Counted from the stretch's first letter, positions 1 through 8,401 are shown. The stretch: 19,770 nucleotides of DNA from an uncultured Clostridia bacterium (GCA_937919015.1 CALFPN010000164.1:1-19770), one strand, 5' to 3'. The notes: generated by a model not told the origin, from the sequence alone. Translations and numbers: made by a program.

Positions 1-251
1 GTATCTTCCGTCTGGAAAACATTCCGGCAGGTTCCGGTATGGGTACCTGCGGTCTGGTAGGTCAGATCGGTGTATATACGGGCTGGCTGAATGATATGGT
101 AGCAGGGACAAAAGCGGGCATCACATCCATGGACTGGATCGGTCTCTTGCTGATCTGCTTCGTGCTGCCTGCGGTGCTGACACCCATCATCGCATATCCT
201 ATGCGTAAAAAAGGCCTGATCAAAGAAAACGATTTAAAATTAGACCTGTAA
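1..251 (+). CDS. C-terminal end of a membrane protein, probably a PTS EIIC-type sugar permease (partial)
   Basis: An open frame enters from the left edge (codons in phase with position 3) and stops at 251, giving about 82 residues; the 5' part lies outside the window. The visible part begins with a Gly-rich stretch (IPAGSGMGTCGLVGQIG), then a hydrophobic helix of about 20 residues (WIGLLLICFVLPAVLTPIIA), then a short basic cytoplasmic tail. The GMGTxGLVGQIG pattern followed by a last helix and a K-rich tail is what I remember of the PTS_EIIC_2 family, membrane subunits that may import a sugar. This is recognition of a short tail only. It could be another multipass transporter. It is followed directly by terminator and repeat sequence, so it is the last gene of its unit. 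Confidence 0.55.
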   Translation, partial: IFRLENIPAGSGMGTCGLVGQIGVYTGWLNDMVAGTKAGITSMDWIGLLLICFVLPAVLTPIIAYPMRKKGLIKENDLKLDL

Positions 252-403
252 GACCTTGGGGACGCTGTCTCCAATACCCCTGCAAGGGGGTCACCTCTTT
301 GACCCGAATTTAGAAAAGCGATTTCCGATTGGAAATCGCTTTTTTCATTAAAGCTTAGGTCCACCCTTTTCAAAGGGTGGCAGGGTTTGGGACGGAGTCC
401 CAA
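245..403. repeat. Two diverged inverted copies of an intergenic repeat flanking a terminator
   Basis: The reverse complement of 253-290 reads GCAGGGGTATTGG, then GTCCCCAAGG. The segment 376-404 reads GGCAGGGTTTGGGAC, then GTCCCAAG. The two are alignable with a few indels and lie in opposite orientation on either side of the terminator at 314-345. The right copy holds two perfect stems: CCACCCTTT/AAAGGGTGG at 361-380 and TTGGGAC/GTCCCAA at 387-403. This looks like a REP- or MITE-type intergenic element that collects downstream of genes. Being only two diverged copies, they may also be simple transcript-end hairpins. Confidence 0.5.
314..345. terminator. Bidirectional Rho-independent terminator between convergent genes
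   Basis: A perfect 13-bp stem AAAAGCGATTTCC/GGAAATCGCTTTT (314-326 with 331-343) with a GATT loop runs into five or more T on the plus strand. It also carries a T-rich exit on the minus strand. It sits between the plus-strand permease tail and the minus-strand DUF1015 gene and can end both transcripts. Confidence 0.85.
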
Positions 404-407
404 GAAC

Positions 408-1655
408 TTATCCGAGGTCGTGGATGAACAGACCGCTTCTCAGCTTGGGTTCGAACCATGTGGATTTGGGCGGCATGGTCATGCCTTCATCTGCCACATC
501 CATCAGCTCTGCCATGGAAGTGGGGAACATGGAGAATGCCAGCTTCATTTCGCCGTTGTCTACGCGGCGTTCCAGTTCTTCCAGCCCACGAATACCGCCG
601 ACAAAATCAATACGCTTGTCCGTTCTGGGGTCGCCAATGGCAAGCACAGGTTCCAGCAGCTCTTTCTGCAGGATGGAAACGTCCAGACCCAGTACGGGGT
701 CGTCGGTGATGATCTCTTCTTTCGCTGTCAGTTTGAACCAGTTGCCTTCCAGATACATGCCGAAGGTGTGCAGTTCTTCGGGCTTGTAAGGGCCTTCGCC
801 TTCATAAGGTACAACATCGAATTTCTTGCTGATTTCTTCCAGAAATCCAACAGCATCGTACCCGTTCAGGTCTTTTACCACACGGTTATAGTCCATGATA
901 TACAGGTCATCTGCCGCAAAGAGTACGGAAAGGTAGTAGTTGAATTCTTCTTCCCCAGTGTAATCGGGGTTTGCTTCTCTGCGTTTCAGGGCAACTTTTA
1001 CGGCGGAAGCGTTTCTGTGGTGACCATCGGCGATGTAGAGGTTCTTCACATTCTGGAAGGATTGTACCAAGAGGCCGATTTCCATATCGCTGTCCATGAC
1101 CCACACGGTGTGTCTGATGCCGTCTTCGGCAACAAAGTCATATTCGGGTTTTACGGCTGCTGTCCAGCCGTCGATGATGGCTTTGGCGTCGGGGTTATCT
1201 CTGTAGGCAAGGAAGATGGGGCCTGTGTTGGCATTCAGGGTATCCACGTGGCGGATACGGTCGGCTTCCTTGTCGGCACGGGTCAACTCATGTTTTTTGA
1301 TGGTGCCGTCGATGTATTCGTCTACGGAAGTGCAGCAAACCAGACCGGTCTGGCTTTTGCCGTTCATGGTCAGGCGATAAATATACAGATTAGGCAGCAG
1401 ATCCTGACCCATGACGCCGTGGCCGATCATGTTTTCCAGATTTTCCTTCGCTTTCTGATATACCTCATCGCTGTAAATATCTGTGCCTGCGGGCAGGTCC
1501 ACTTCGGCTTTATCTACATGAAGAAAGGACCATGGTTTGTCCTTTACCATTTCTCTTGCTTCTTCGCTGTTCATTACGTCATAGGGCAGAGCCGCCACAG
1601 CCGCAGCATAGTTGGATGCGGGGCGGATGGCCATAAAAGGTCTGATGGTTGCCAT
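408..1655 (-). CDS. DUF1015 family protein, last gene of the serine operon
   Basis: This 415-residue protein has the hallmarks of DUF1015: an N-terminal 'IRPFMAIRP' start, a KHELTR block (121-126), an IADGHHR block (208-214) and a C-terminal MPPKSTWFEPKLRSGLF block (394-410). The length is normal for the family. The start ATG is preceded by AGGAGG at 1664-1669 with 8 nt spacing. It follows serA by 42 nt on the same strand, and this serC-serA-DUF1015 order is, as I recall, shared by distant anaerobes. That implies a role in serine or phosphoserine metabolism. The DGHHR motif recalls the DGHxR-type motif of the ParB/SerK (free serine kinase) fold, but enzymatic function is inference. No signal peptide or membrane segment is seen, so it is cytoplasmic. 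Confidence 0.9.
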   Translation of the reverse strand: MATIRPFMAIRPASNYAAAVAALPYDVMNSEEAREMVKDKPWSFLHVDKAEVDLPAGTDIYSDEVYQKAKENLENMIGHGVMGQDLLPNLYIYRLTMNGKSQTGLVCCTSVDEYIDGTIKKHELTRADKEADRIRHVDTLNANTGPIFLAYRDNPDAKAIIDGWTAAVKPEYDFVAEDGIRHTVWVMDSDMEIGLLVQSFQNVKNLYIADGHHRNASAVKVALKRREANPDYTGEEEFNYYLSVLFAADDLYIMDYNRVVKDLNGYDAVGFLEEISKKFDVVPYEGEGPYKPEELHTFGMYLEGNWFKLTAKEEIITDDPVLGLDVSILQKELLEPVLAIGDPRTDKRIDFVGGIRGLEELERRVDNGEMKLAFSMFPTSMAELMDVADEGMTMPPKSTWFEPKLRSGLFIHDLG

Positions 1656-1697
1656 AGATATTTCCTCCTATTCTAAATTACATGAAAGCGCGTATTC

Positions 1698-2873
1698 TCA
1701 TTCGAGCACGCGAACTTTCAGTACAGTATTGATGGCATACAGGTCATCGATCATGTCGTTCACATTTTCAGGTAAATTATCGCATACGACGATGTTATAT
1801 GCAAGGTCGCCTCTGGAGTTGTTCACCAGTTTATCGATGTTTACATGGTATTTTGTGAAAACAGCACCCAGCTGACCGATCATGTTTACGATGTTTTTAT
1901 GAGAGATGGCAATACGGGGTTTGCCGTTATAAGGTACTTCACATCTGGGGAAGTTCACGGAGTTTTTGATATTGCCGTAGGTCAGATAATCTCTGATCTC
2001 CTGTGCTGCCATGATGGCGCAGTTTTCTTCGGATTCTGGTGTGGATGCACCGATATGAGGGGTTACGATCACATTCCAAGGGTCACCCAGCAGGTCTTCG
2101 GAAGGGAAGTCTGTCATATAGCGGGCGATAATGCCGTCGGCGATGGCTTTTTTCAGAGCTTCGTTATCTACCAGACCGCCGCGGGCAAAGTTCAGCAGAC
2201 GTGCCCCGGGTTTTGTTACAGCAAACAGCTTTTCGTTGAAGGTATGCTTTGTTTTATCGTTCAGAGGAATATGCAGCGTGATGTAATCCGCCTTGGAAAC
2301 AACATCCTCAATGGACTCTTCCTTTTCTACGGAAGGGGACAGATGCCATGCATTTTCCAGAGACAGGAAGGGGTCATAGCCGATGACATCCATACCTAAA
2401 TCCAGCGCAGCATTGGCAACCTGCACGCCGATGGCACCCAGACCGATGACGCCCAGCGTTTTGCCGGCGATTTCAGGCCCCTGAAATTCTTTCTTGCCCG
2501 CTTCTACGATTTTTTCCAGATTTTCCACATTGCCATGGAGGCTCTGTACCCAGTTTGCCCCGGCGATGATGCGTCTGGAAGATGCAAACAATGCCAGAAG
2601 CACCAGTTCTTTCACCGCATTGGCGTTGGCACCGGGGGTGTTGAATACGGGCACGCCCATTTCCGTGCATTTGTCGATGGGGATATTGTTGGTGCCGGCA
2701 CCGGCACGGGCAACAGCCAGCAGATTCTGGTTCAGCTCGATTTTATGCATATCAAAGCTGCGCAGGATGATGCCGTGGGGGTCTGCGGCGTTATTGTCGA
2801 TGAGGAAGGTTTCTTCGGGCAGTTTTGCCAGCCCTGTTGCGGCGATATTGTTCAAAGTCTTAATAGTATACAT
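1698..2873 (-). CDS. serA: D-3-phosphoglycerate dehydrogenase, short form with C-terminal ACT domain
   Basis: The enzyme oxidises 3-phosphoglycerate to 3-phosphohydroxypyruvate with NAD, the first step of serine synthesis. The 391-residue product shows the GAGTNNI substrate region (58-64), the Rossmann motif GVIGLGAIG (141-149), the ARGGLVD block with catalytic Arg231, and TPHIGAST with catalytic His273. A C-terminal ACT-like segment (about 318-391, starting RIAISHKN) is normally a serine-sensing allosteric domain. The frame is open a further 11 codons upstream, but MYTIKTL is chosen because AGGAGG (2880-2885) lies 6 nt before its ATG; the longer start falls inside the upstream hairpin. It is the middle gene of the operon, 63 nt after serC. 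Confidence 0.93.
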   Translation of the reverse strand: MYTIKTLNNIAATGLAKLPEETFLIDNNAADPHGIILRSFDMHKIELNQNLLAVARAGAGTNNIPIDKCTEMGVPVFNTPGANANAVKELVLLALFASSRRIIAGANWVQSLHGNVENLEKIVEAGKKEFQGPEIAGKTLGVIGLGAIGVQVANAALDLGMDVIGYDPFLSLENAWHLSPSVEKEESIEDVVSKADYITLHIPLNDKTKHTFNEKLFAVTKPGARLLNFARGGLVDNEALKKAIADGIIARYMTDFPSEDLLGDPWNVIVTPHIGASTPESEENCAIMAAQEIRDYLTYGNIKNSVNFPRCEVPYNGKPRIAISHKNIVNMIGQLGAVFTKYHVNIDKLVNNSRGDLAYNIVVCDNLPENVNDMIDDLYAINTVLKVRVLE

Positions 2874-2906
2874 AATTTTCCTCCTTTTTCTTTTTCTATA
2901 CATCAC

Positions 2907-2935
2907 AAAAAGGGTCGCTTTTGACGACCCTTTTT
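2907..2935 (-). terminator. Terminator-like hairpin between serC and serA
   Basis: An 11-bp perfect stem AAAAAGGGTCG/CGACCCTTTTT (2907-2917 with 2925-2935), with a 7-nt loop, begins 1 nt beyond the serC stop. It ends in T5 when read on the minus strand. It lies only about 34 nt before the serA start, so there is little room for a separate serA promoter. It probably acts as a partial terminator or processing/stability hairpin that sets the serC:serA ratio. Confidence 0.7.
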
Positions 2936-2936
2936 G

Positions 2937-4022
2937 TTATTTATTTTCCATCTCAAATTTCTGCATGAATTCCACCAGTTTTTCTACGCCTTCCACCGGC
3001 ATGGCGTTGTACATGCTGGCGCGCATGCCGCCAACGGTACGGTGCCCTTTCAGGTTTTCAAAGCCCTGAGCCTTTGCCTCCTTGATGAATTTGTCATTCA
3101 GTTCGTCCGTAGGCAGAACGAAAGGCGCGTTCATCAGGGAACGGTCTTTTTTCACGACAGTGCCGCGGAACAGTTCGGACTGATCCAGATAGTCATACAG
3201 GATGCCTGCCTTGTGTTCGTTGATCTTCTGGAGTGCTTTGATGCCGCCCTGTCGTTTTACCCAGTCGAATACCAGACCCATAAAATAGATGCCGTAGGTA
3301 GGAGGGGTGTTGTACAGGGAGTTGTTTTCCGCATGGATATCATACTTTAACATGGTAGGGGTGAAATCCATGGCGTTGCCCAGTAAATCTTCTCGGATGA
3401 TGACTACCGTTACACCTGCGGGGCCAAGGTTTTTCTGTGCCCCTGCGAAAAGCAGGCCGAATTTGGAAACGTCAATTTCTTCGGAGAGGATGGAAGAGGA
3501 CATATCGCCAACCAGAGGAACATTGCCCGTGTCGGGCAGTTGGGTCCAGCGTGTGCCGTAGATGGTGTTATTCAGTGTGATATAGAAATAATCCGCTTCG
3601 GGGTCAAATTTTGTTTTATCCAGTTCGGGGATGTGGTCGAAGGTGGAATCTGCTGAGGAAGCAACGATATTTACTTTGCCGTAGCGGCTTGCTTCTTCTG
3701 CAGCCTTTTTCGCCCACTGGCCAGTGATGACATAATCCGCCTTATTGTTCTTGTTCATCAGATTCAGGGGGATCATGGCAAACTGTGTTGAGCCGCCGCC
3801 CTGCAGGAACAGGATTTTATAGTTGTCGGGAATATGCATCAGTTCTTTCAGATCAGCCTTTGCCTTTTCCAAAATGTTTTCAAACACTTTTGAACGGTGG
3901 CTCATCTCCATCACAGACATGCCTGCTGAAGGGTAACAAACCAGCTCCCGCTGTGCCTGTTCCAGAACTTCCAAAGGCAGCATGGAAGGACCTGCTGAGA
4001 AGTTGTATACTCTTTTTTCCAT
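2937..4022 (-). CDS. serC: Phosphoserine aminotransferase
   Basis: SerC is a PLP enzyme that transfers the amino group of glutamate to 3-phosphohydroxypyruvate, giving phosphoserine. The 361-residue protein begins with the classic RVYNFSAGPSMLP block. It carries the GGGSTQF substrate/PLP loop near residue 75 and the PLP-lysine block AGAQKNLGPAG near residue 195. Near the C-terminus it has the GHRTVGGMRASMYNA block, which is diagnostic of SerC. The start is set by AAGGAGG (4031-4037), 8 nt upstream. It is the first gene of the serC-serA-DUF1015 operon. No serB phosphatase, needed for the last step, is in the window. Confidence 0.96.
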   Translation of the reverse strand: MEKRVYNFSAGPSMLPLEVLEQAQRELVCYPSAGMSVMEMSHRSKVFENILEKAKADLKELMHIPDNYKILFLQGGGSTQFAMIPLNLMNKNNKADYVITGQWAKKAAEEASRYGKVNIVASSADSTFDHIPELDKTKFDPEADYFYITLNNTIYGTRWTQLPDTGNVPLVGDMSSSILSEEIDVSKFGLLFAGAQKNLGPAGVTVVIIREDLLGNAMDFTPTMLKYDIHAENNSLYNTPPTYGIYFMGLVFDWVKRQGGIKALQKINEHKAGILYDYLDQSELFRGTVVKKDRSLMNAPFVLPTDELNDKFIKEAKAQGFENLKGHRTVGGMRASMYNAMPVEGVEKLVEFMQKFEMENK

Positions 4023-4091
4023 AAGATAAGCCTCCTTGTGTTTTTATTCGTAGACATCTGCCCGTGAAATAAGGACAGTGTTGATAGGGAA

Positions 4092-4119
4092 ATTATAGCA
4101 CTTTAAAATTTCCCGTCAA
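4092..4119 (-). promoter_or_regulatory. Sigma-A promoter of the serC-serA-DUF1015 operon
   Basis: On the minus strand TTGACG (4114-4119) is followed after 16 nt by a perfect TATAAT (4092-4097). Transcription should start near 4085, giving a leader of about 60 nt before serC. No riboswitch-like structure is evident in this short leader. Confidence 0.8.
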
Positions 4120-4312
4120 CTAAAAAAAAGGATTTTTTTTGCCCCACCCTGCAATTTTGTAGAAGGAGCAAAATTTGATACGAAAATAACAAATGGGACT
4201 GGTAAAAATGACTGATAAATGTTTTCGTGCCACGCACAATAGTGTGCTTTCTCTATGGGGCATATAGATAACTATAAATTATTATTCAAAAAAATCTATT
4301 TATCGAAAATTG

Positions 4313-4341
4313 TTGATTATCTTTTGCAGGTGTGATACTAT
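4313..4341 (+). promoter_or_regulatory. Promoter of the tetR-efflux gene cluster, extended -10
   Basis: TTGATT (4313-4318), a 17-nt spacer and TACTAT (4336-4341) preceded by TG one base upstream (extended -10). It lies about 40 nt before the tetR start. The rest of 4120-4312 is AT-rich non-coding DNA with small hairpins (AATTTTG/CAAAATT at 4153-4175; GCACA/TGTGC near 4234-4247). I could not identify a clear TetR palindrome. Confidence 0.6.
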
Positions 4342-4379
4342 ACTGTCTAAAAAGAGGAAAAATAGAAGGGAGAAGAAAA

Positions 4380-4979
4380 ATGATAGCAGAAAAGTTAGAT
4401 CGTAGAGTGAAACGGAGCAAAACATTGATGCGGGATGCCCTTATCGATCTGATGAAAGAAAAGCCCTTTAGTGAGATTACTGCAAAGGACATCACAGAAC
4501 GAGCGGATTTGAATCGGGCTACCTTTTACCTCCATTATAATAATGTATTTGAATTGTTGGACGCATTGGAAAATGAGGCGGTAGAGGGCTTTTCCCGTAT
4601 GTTGGAAGATGCGGATATTCGTCAGGATGCCGCGTGGGAATATCCTCTCATTGGGCATATTTGTGATTATATTGTAGAAAATCCTGAGTTATGCCGTTGC
4701 CTGCTGCTGAATCCCCATAGTGACCGTTTGGCGAAAAAATTGGCGGAAATTATGAAGCAGAAGGGGCAGAAGGTACAGCAGGAGATGGGACTGAAGATCG
4801 AAGCGCATAAGGCGGATTATATTCATCAGTTTATTGCCTATGGTTCCATGGGTATGGTAAAACAATGGCTTATGGAGGGGATGCCCCTTTCCAAGGAAGA
4901 AATGATGGAACTGGCAGAAAAAATGGTTCGTCCCATTTTCCGGATTTTGATTCCATCGGAGCAACAGAAAGAAAAATAA
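4380..4979 (+). CDS. TetR/AcrR family transcriptional regulator
   Basis: This 199-residue protein has an N-terminal TetR DNA-binding domain. RSKTLMRDALIDLMKEKPFSEIT leads into a helix-turn-helix (about 33-52) with the typical ATFYLHYNN recognition end. The ligand/dimer domain fills residues 60-199 and contains the ENPELCRCLL and YGSMGMVKQWL segments common in clostridial TetR proteins. The open frame extends upstream to a GTG at 4332, but that start overlaps the promoter. ATG 4380 has AAGGGAG (4366-4372) 7 nt before it. It is the first gene of the unit, 32 nt ahead of the HlyD-like adaptor, and by position it probably represses the exporter in response to an unknown compound. Confidence 0.9.
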   Translation: MIAEKLDRRVKRSKTLMRDALIDLMKEKPFSEITAKDITERADLNRATFYLHYNNVFELLDALENEAVEGFSRMLEDADIRQDAAWEYPLIGHICDYIVENPELCRCLLLNPHSDRLAKKLAEIMKQKGQKVQQEMGLKIEAHKADYIHQFIAYGSMGMVKQWLMEGMPLSKEEMMELAEKMVRPIFRILIPSEQQKEK

Positions 4980-5011
4980 AGAGAAAAATATGAAAAGGAG
5001 TATGAGGAGAA

Positions 5012-5992
5012 ATGCGGAACGGAAAAAAGACAGTTTTGGCTGTATTGCTGGCAGGATGCTGTGCTTTCAGCGGCTGCGGTGCTCAGGCAGAAGAAACAGA
5101 ACAGGCGGAACAGGGAAATTTTGTGACAGGCACGGTGGAATGTAAGGAAGTTTATATTCGTGCAAAAATTCCCGGCTATCTGACGGATATCCCTGTTGAG
5201 GAGGGACAGGAGGTCAAGAAAGGCGATCTGCTGTTCTCTACCGACCAGCGGGATGTACAGGTGAAACAGACCCAGGCTTCTGCAACAGCACAGGCAGCAG
5301 CAGGACAGGTGGAAGCGGCGAAAAATGCCGTGCAGGCAGCAGCGGCAGTGGTGGATAAAGCCAATGCCAATGTGCAGCTGTTGGAAACGGAATATGCAAA
5401 ATATCAGGAATTATATGCCATTGACGCCGTATCTCAGGATAACATGGATAAGCTGACTACGCAACTGGAGGCGGCAAGAAAGGATGCGCAGGCGGCAGCA
5501 GCGCAGCAGCAGGCAGCCCAAGGGCAGTATGAAGCGGCGACAGGGCAGTTAAAGGCAGCGCAGGGTGTGCTGGCTGAGGTGAACCTGAACTTGAGCCAGA
5601 CTTCCCAGTATGCGCCCTGCAATGGTACCGTTACCATGATTTCTTCTTCTGTCGGGGAGCTGATCGGTACAGGTACTACGATTGTAACTTTGACAGATTA
5701 CGGTGACCGTTGGATTATGGCAAACGTGGATGAATACGAGATCGGCAAGCTGCGGATCGGACAGGAAATTCCCTTGACCAGTAAGGCTTACCCCGACACG
5801 ATCTTCCATGGCAAGATTGTCAATATCAGCAAAAATCCCGATTTTGCTATCAAAAAATCTACCAATGAGCTGAACGATCAGGATGTGGTTACATATGAAG
5901 TGAAGATCGCCCTTTCCGGGGAAGATGACGTGATGCTTTACCCGGGTATGCTGGTGCGCGTAGACCTGGATAAAGTGGGTGAGAAGAAATGA
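5012..5992 (+). CDS. HlyD/EmrA-type membrane fusion (adaptor) lipoprotein
   Basis: This 326-residue adaptor would bridge a membrane transporter to an outer channel-like partner. It begins with a lipoprotein signal; LAGC (Cys16) or FSGC (Cys22) can serve as lipobox. The lipoyl-like half-motifs lie at about 42-80 (IPGYLTDIPVEEGQEVKKGD) and 200-230 (YAPCNGTVTMISSSVGE). Between them is a long Ala/Gln-rich alpha-hairpin coiled coil (about 85-195). A beta-barrel region follows, ending with LYPGMLVRV (309-317). The ATG is served by AAGGAG at 4995-5000; the closer AGGAG at 5005 is too near. Its stop overlaps the next start (ATGA at 5989-5992), so it is translationally coupled to the permease. Confidence 0.9.
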   Translation: MRNGKKTVLAVLLAGCCAFSGCGAQAEETEQAEQGNFVTGTVECKEVYIRAKIPGYLTDIPVEEGQEVKKGDLLFSTDQRDVQVKQTQASATAQAAAGQVEAAKNAVQAAAAVVDKANANVQLLETEYAKYQELYAIDAVSQDNMDKLTTQLEAARKDAQAAAAQQQAAQGQYEAATGQLKAAQGVLAEVNLNLSQTSQYAPCNGTVTMISSSVGELIGTGTTIVTLTDYGDRWIMANVDEYEIGKLRIGQEIPLTSKAYPDTIFHGKIVNISKNPDFAIKKSTNELNDQDVVTYEVKIALSGEDDVMLYPGMLVRVDLDKVGEKK

Positions 5993-7182
5993 TCCTGACA
6001 TTTTTCAAGGGGTTTGGGAGGGAACTGATGCGGCTCTTAAAAGATCCCAGAGGGCTGTTCATGTTTCTGATTGCTCCACTGTTATTGAATATTGTGGTCT
6101 GTGGTGCTTTTCAGAATGGCATTGTCAGCCACATTCCTCTGGCGGCGGTGGACCCTGCTTCTACGGCAAAAACCAGAGAATTGATTCGTGCCTTTGATGA
6201 ATCCGACCGTTTCGATGTGACGGCGGTTCTGCAGGATACAGAGGAGGCAAAACGGATGCTGGAGGCCGGTGAGGTGGAAGGCATCATTGTGATCCCTGAA
6301 AATTACACCAGAGCATTGCAGCTGGGGCAGCAGGCAGAGGTGCTGGTAGGTGTTAACAGTGCCAATAATCTGGTGGGCAATAGTGCTGTGGTTTCCGTCA
6401 TGCAGGTGGTTAAGACCATCTCCACGCAGATTGCCGTAAAAAGCTATGTAGCCACAGGCAGCAGCATTGACGAGGGGACAGCGAAGGTTATGCCCGTTTC
6501 CACGGTACTGCGGCCCTGGTTCAACCCCCAGTTCAGCTATTTGATGTATCTGGGGCTGGGCCTGACCGGTTTGGTTTATCATCAGCTTTTCCTGATGGCG
6601 GTGGCCGGCGCCTTCGCAGAAGAAAAAAAGGACGGAATTCTGGCGGGTACTATACCCAAAGGGAAGTGTATCCTGCATTTCTTCAATAAAATGATTTTCT
6701 ATGGCGTGACGGGCTTTTTGAATATTTTACTGAATTATGCGGTGATTATGAAGCTTTTCGGTTTTCCCATGCGGGGCAGACAGGAGGATCTTTTGCTGCT
6801 GTGTGGCTGCTTTGTATTCTGCCTGCTGGGGTTTGGGGCACTTTTGGGGCTGCTTTGCAAAAATACCATTCATGCGATGCAGTGGCTCATGGCTCTGACC
6901 TATCCTTTCTTCATTTTGTCAGGCTTTTCCTGGCCCCATACGGAAATGCCCACGGCATTGGTCAGGGTGGCAGATTTCCTGCCGGCGACTCATTTTATGA
7001 GCCCTGTGCGGGATATCGTCCTGATGGGCATCGGCTTTGAGCGAGCGTCTCTGCTCCACAGCAGAAATATGCTCCTGCTGATGGGCATCGTGACTTTCCT
7101 GCTGAGCCTTGTGGTGTTCCTCTGGAAGGTTTTGCGGGCAGAAAAAAGACAAACAACGGGAGAGGAGGTTGTGGAAGCATGA
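5989..7182 (+). CDS. ABC-2 type transporter permease, YhhJ/YbhS-like (first of a pair)
   Basis: This 397-residue membrane protein has one N-terminal membrane helix (about 22-42). A large extracytoplasmic domain follows (about 45-180, with LQLGQQAEVLVGVNSAN). Four to six more helices fill residues 183-385, with the ABC-2 signature region SGFSWPHTEMP. This layout is that of ABC2_membrane_3 permeases, which need an ABC ATPase. No ATPase gene is found in the cluster. Its start overlaps the HlyD stop and its stop overlaps the next permease start, both as ATGA, so the three proteins are coupled in translation. It is paralogous to the following gene. Substrate unknown; family relatives export drugs, lipids or small molecules. 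Confidence 0.88.
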   Translation: MILTFFKGFGRELMRLLKDPRGLFMFLIAPLLLNIVVCGAFQNGIVSHIPLAAVDPASTAKTRELIRAFDESDRFDVTAVLQDTEEAKRMLEAGEVEGIIVIPENYTRALQLGQQAEVLVGVNSANNLVGNSAVVSVMQVVKTISTQIAVKSYVATGSSIDEGTAKVMPVSTVLRPWFNPQFSYLMYLGLGLTGLVYHQLFLMAVAGAFAEEKKDGILAGTIPKGKCILHFFNKMIFYGVTGFLNILLNYAVIMKLFGFPMRGRQEDLLLLCGCFVFCLLGFGALLGLLCKNTIHAMQWLMALTYPFFILSGFSWPHTEMPTALVRVADFLPATHFMSPVRDIVLMGIGFERASLLHSRNMLLLMGIVTFLLSLVVFLWKVLRAEKRQTTGEEVVEA

Positions 7183-8384
7183 AAGCATTTGCAAAATTAT
7201 TTTTGCGGGAGTGGAAGTATCTGCTGAAACGCCCTCGTTCTCTGGTTTTAATGATATTCATTCCGATTTTTGTGACTTGCATCTGCGGCAGCAGCTATGA
7301 AAAGGGGTATTTCTCTGACCTGAAGATGGGCGTGGTGGATTACAGTTACAGCAAGCAGACGCGGGAAGTGGTGGAAGCCTTCCGTCAGTCTCCCTATTTT
7401 GATATCGTGGGCTATTACGGCGATGAAGAAGAGATCGCCGAAGCGATGCGGAATGGAGAGATTGTGGGCTGCCTGATCTTTCCGGCAGATTTTACCAGAA
7501 ATCTGCAGCTGGGACAGCAGGCAGAAGTGCTGCTGGGTTCCAGTGCGGTAAATATGGGTTACGGCAGTACCATCAACCTGAAGGGTTCCGAGGTGCTGGG
7601 CACTGTTTCTACCCAGATGGCAGTGAAAAACCTTGTGGCAAAGGGGAAAACGATCGAGGATGCTTTGGCAACCATGAACCCCGTGGGTTTTTATACCCGT
7701 CAGTGGTATAACCCTACCAATAATTTCAGTTATTTCCTGACCTTTGGCTTTGTCATTGCAACGGTGCAGCAGGTTTTGATCTATTTTGCAGCTATTTCCC
7801 TAGTGCGGGAAAAGGAAAGCGGACACTTAGCGGAACTGCGGGGGATCTCCAAAAGCACCACTTTGCAGGTTATTGTGAAATGCTTGGTATATTTCATGAT
7901 TTCTCTGCTGGCATGGACGATCTGTTCCTGCATCATTCGGGGGGCCTATGATATCCCCATGAAGGGGAGCTGGCAGGTTTGGCTGGCATACAGCAGTTTG
8001 TTTTTGCTGTCGATTATTGCTATGGGGCAGTTCTTTTCCTCCTTTATGCCAAACCCCGTGCTGGCAACGTCCCTTTCTCTGGTATTTACCTCGCCTTCTC
8101 TGGTTTTGAGTGGATATACCTGGCCCACCATTGCCCTGCCTGCTTTTTATCAAAAGCTGGCGCAGGTGTTCCCGCTGACTCATTTTGTCATTGGCTACCG
8201 TAATGTGGCTTTGACGGGCTGCGGGTTTGAAGCCATCGGCGGGGATATGCTGATTTTGGGCGGCATCACGGTGGTTTGTCTGGTGCTGAGCTGCATCATC
8301 TGGCGTCTGCGGCTGACCCGTATAGAAAAAAAGACGCAGCAAGGGACTGTGGAGATGGAAGAAAATACGCCGATACAGGCATGA
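7179..8384 (+). CDS. ABC-2 type transporter permease, YhhJ/YbhR-like (second of a pair)
   Basis: This 401-residue paralogue of the preceding permease has the same plan: an N-terminal helix at about 20-40, an extracytoplasmic domain containing the matching LQLGQQAEVLLGSSAVN segment, then a C-terminal bundle of helices with SGYTWPTIALP. The pair presumably forms a heterodimeric channel, as in the YbhFSR and RbbA/YhhJ/YhiI systems. It begins within the ATGA overlap at 7179-7182. The charged tail (RIEKKTQQGTVEMEEN) is cytoplasmic. The TolC-like gene follows after 17 nt. Confidence 0.88.
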   Translation: MKAFAKLFLREWKYLLKRPRSLVLMIFIPIFVTCICGSSYEKGYFSDLKMGVVDYSYSKQTREVVEAFRQSPYFDIVGYYGDEEEIAEAMRNGEIVGCLIFPADFTRNLQLGQQAEVLLGSSAVNMGYGSTINLKGSEVLGTVSTQMAVKNLVAKGKTIEDALATMNPVGFYTRQWYNPTNNFSYFLTFGFVIATVQQVLIYFAAISLVREKESGHLAELRGISKSTTLQVIVKCLVYFMISLLAWTICSCIIRGAYDIPMKGSWQVWLAYSSLFLLSIIAMGQFFSSFMPNPVLATSLSLVFTSPSLVLSGYTWPTIALPAFYQKLAQVFPLTHFVIGYRNVALTGCGFEAIGGDMLILGGITVVCLVLSCIIWRLRLTRIEKKTQQGTVEMEENTPIQA

Positions 8385-8401
8385 GAAAGGAGTTCCGGGA
8401 T

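Noticed and set aside
387..1676. 429-codon open frame on the plus strand
   Set aside because: It is antisense to the whole DUF1015 gene, has a Phe/His/Cys-rich composition typical of a shadow frame, and lacks any recognisable domain.
4120..4312. Riboswitch or small RNA in the serC-tetR intergenic region
   Set aside because: Only short weak hairpins are seen; no known riboswitch core and no terminator-associated structure.
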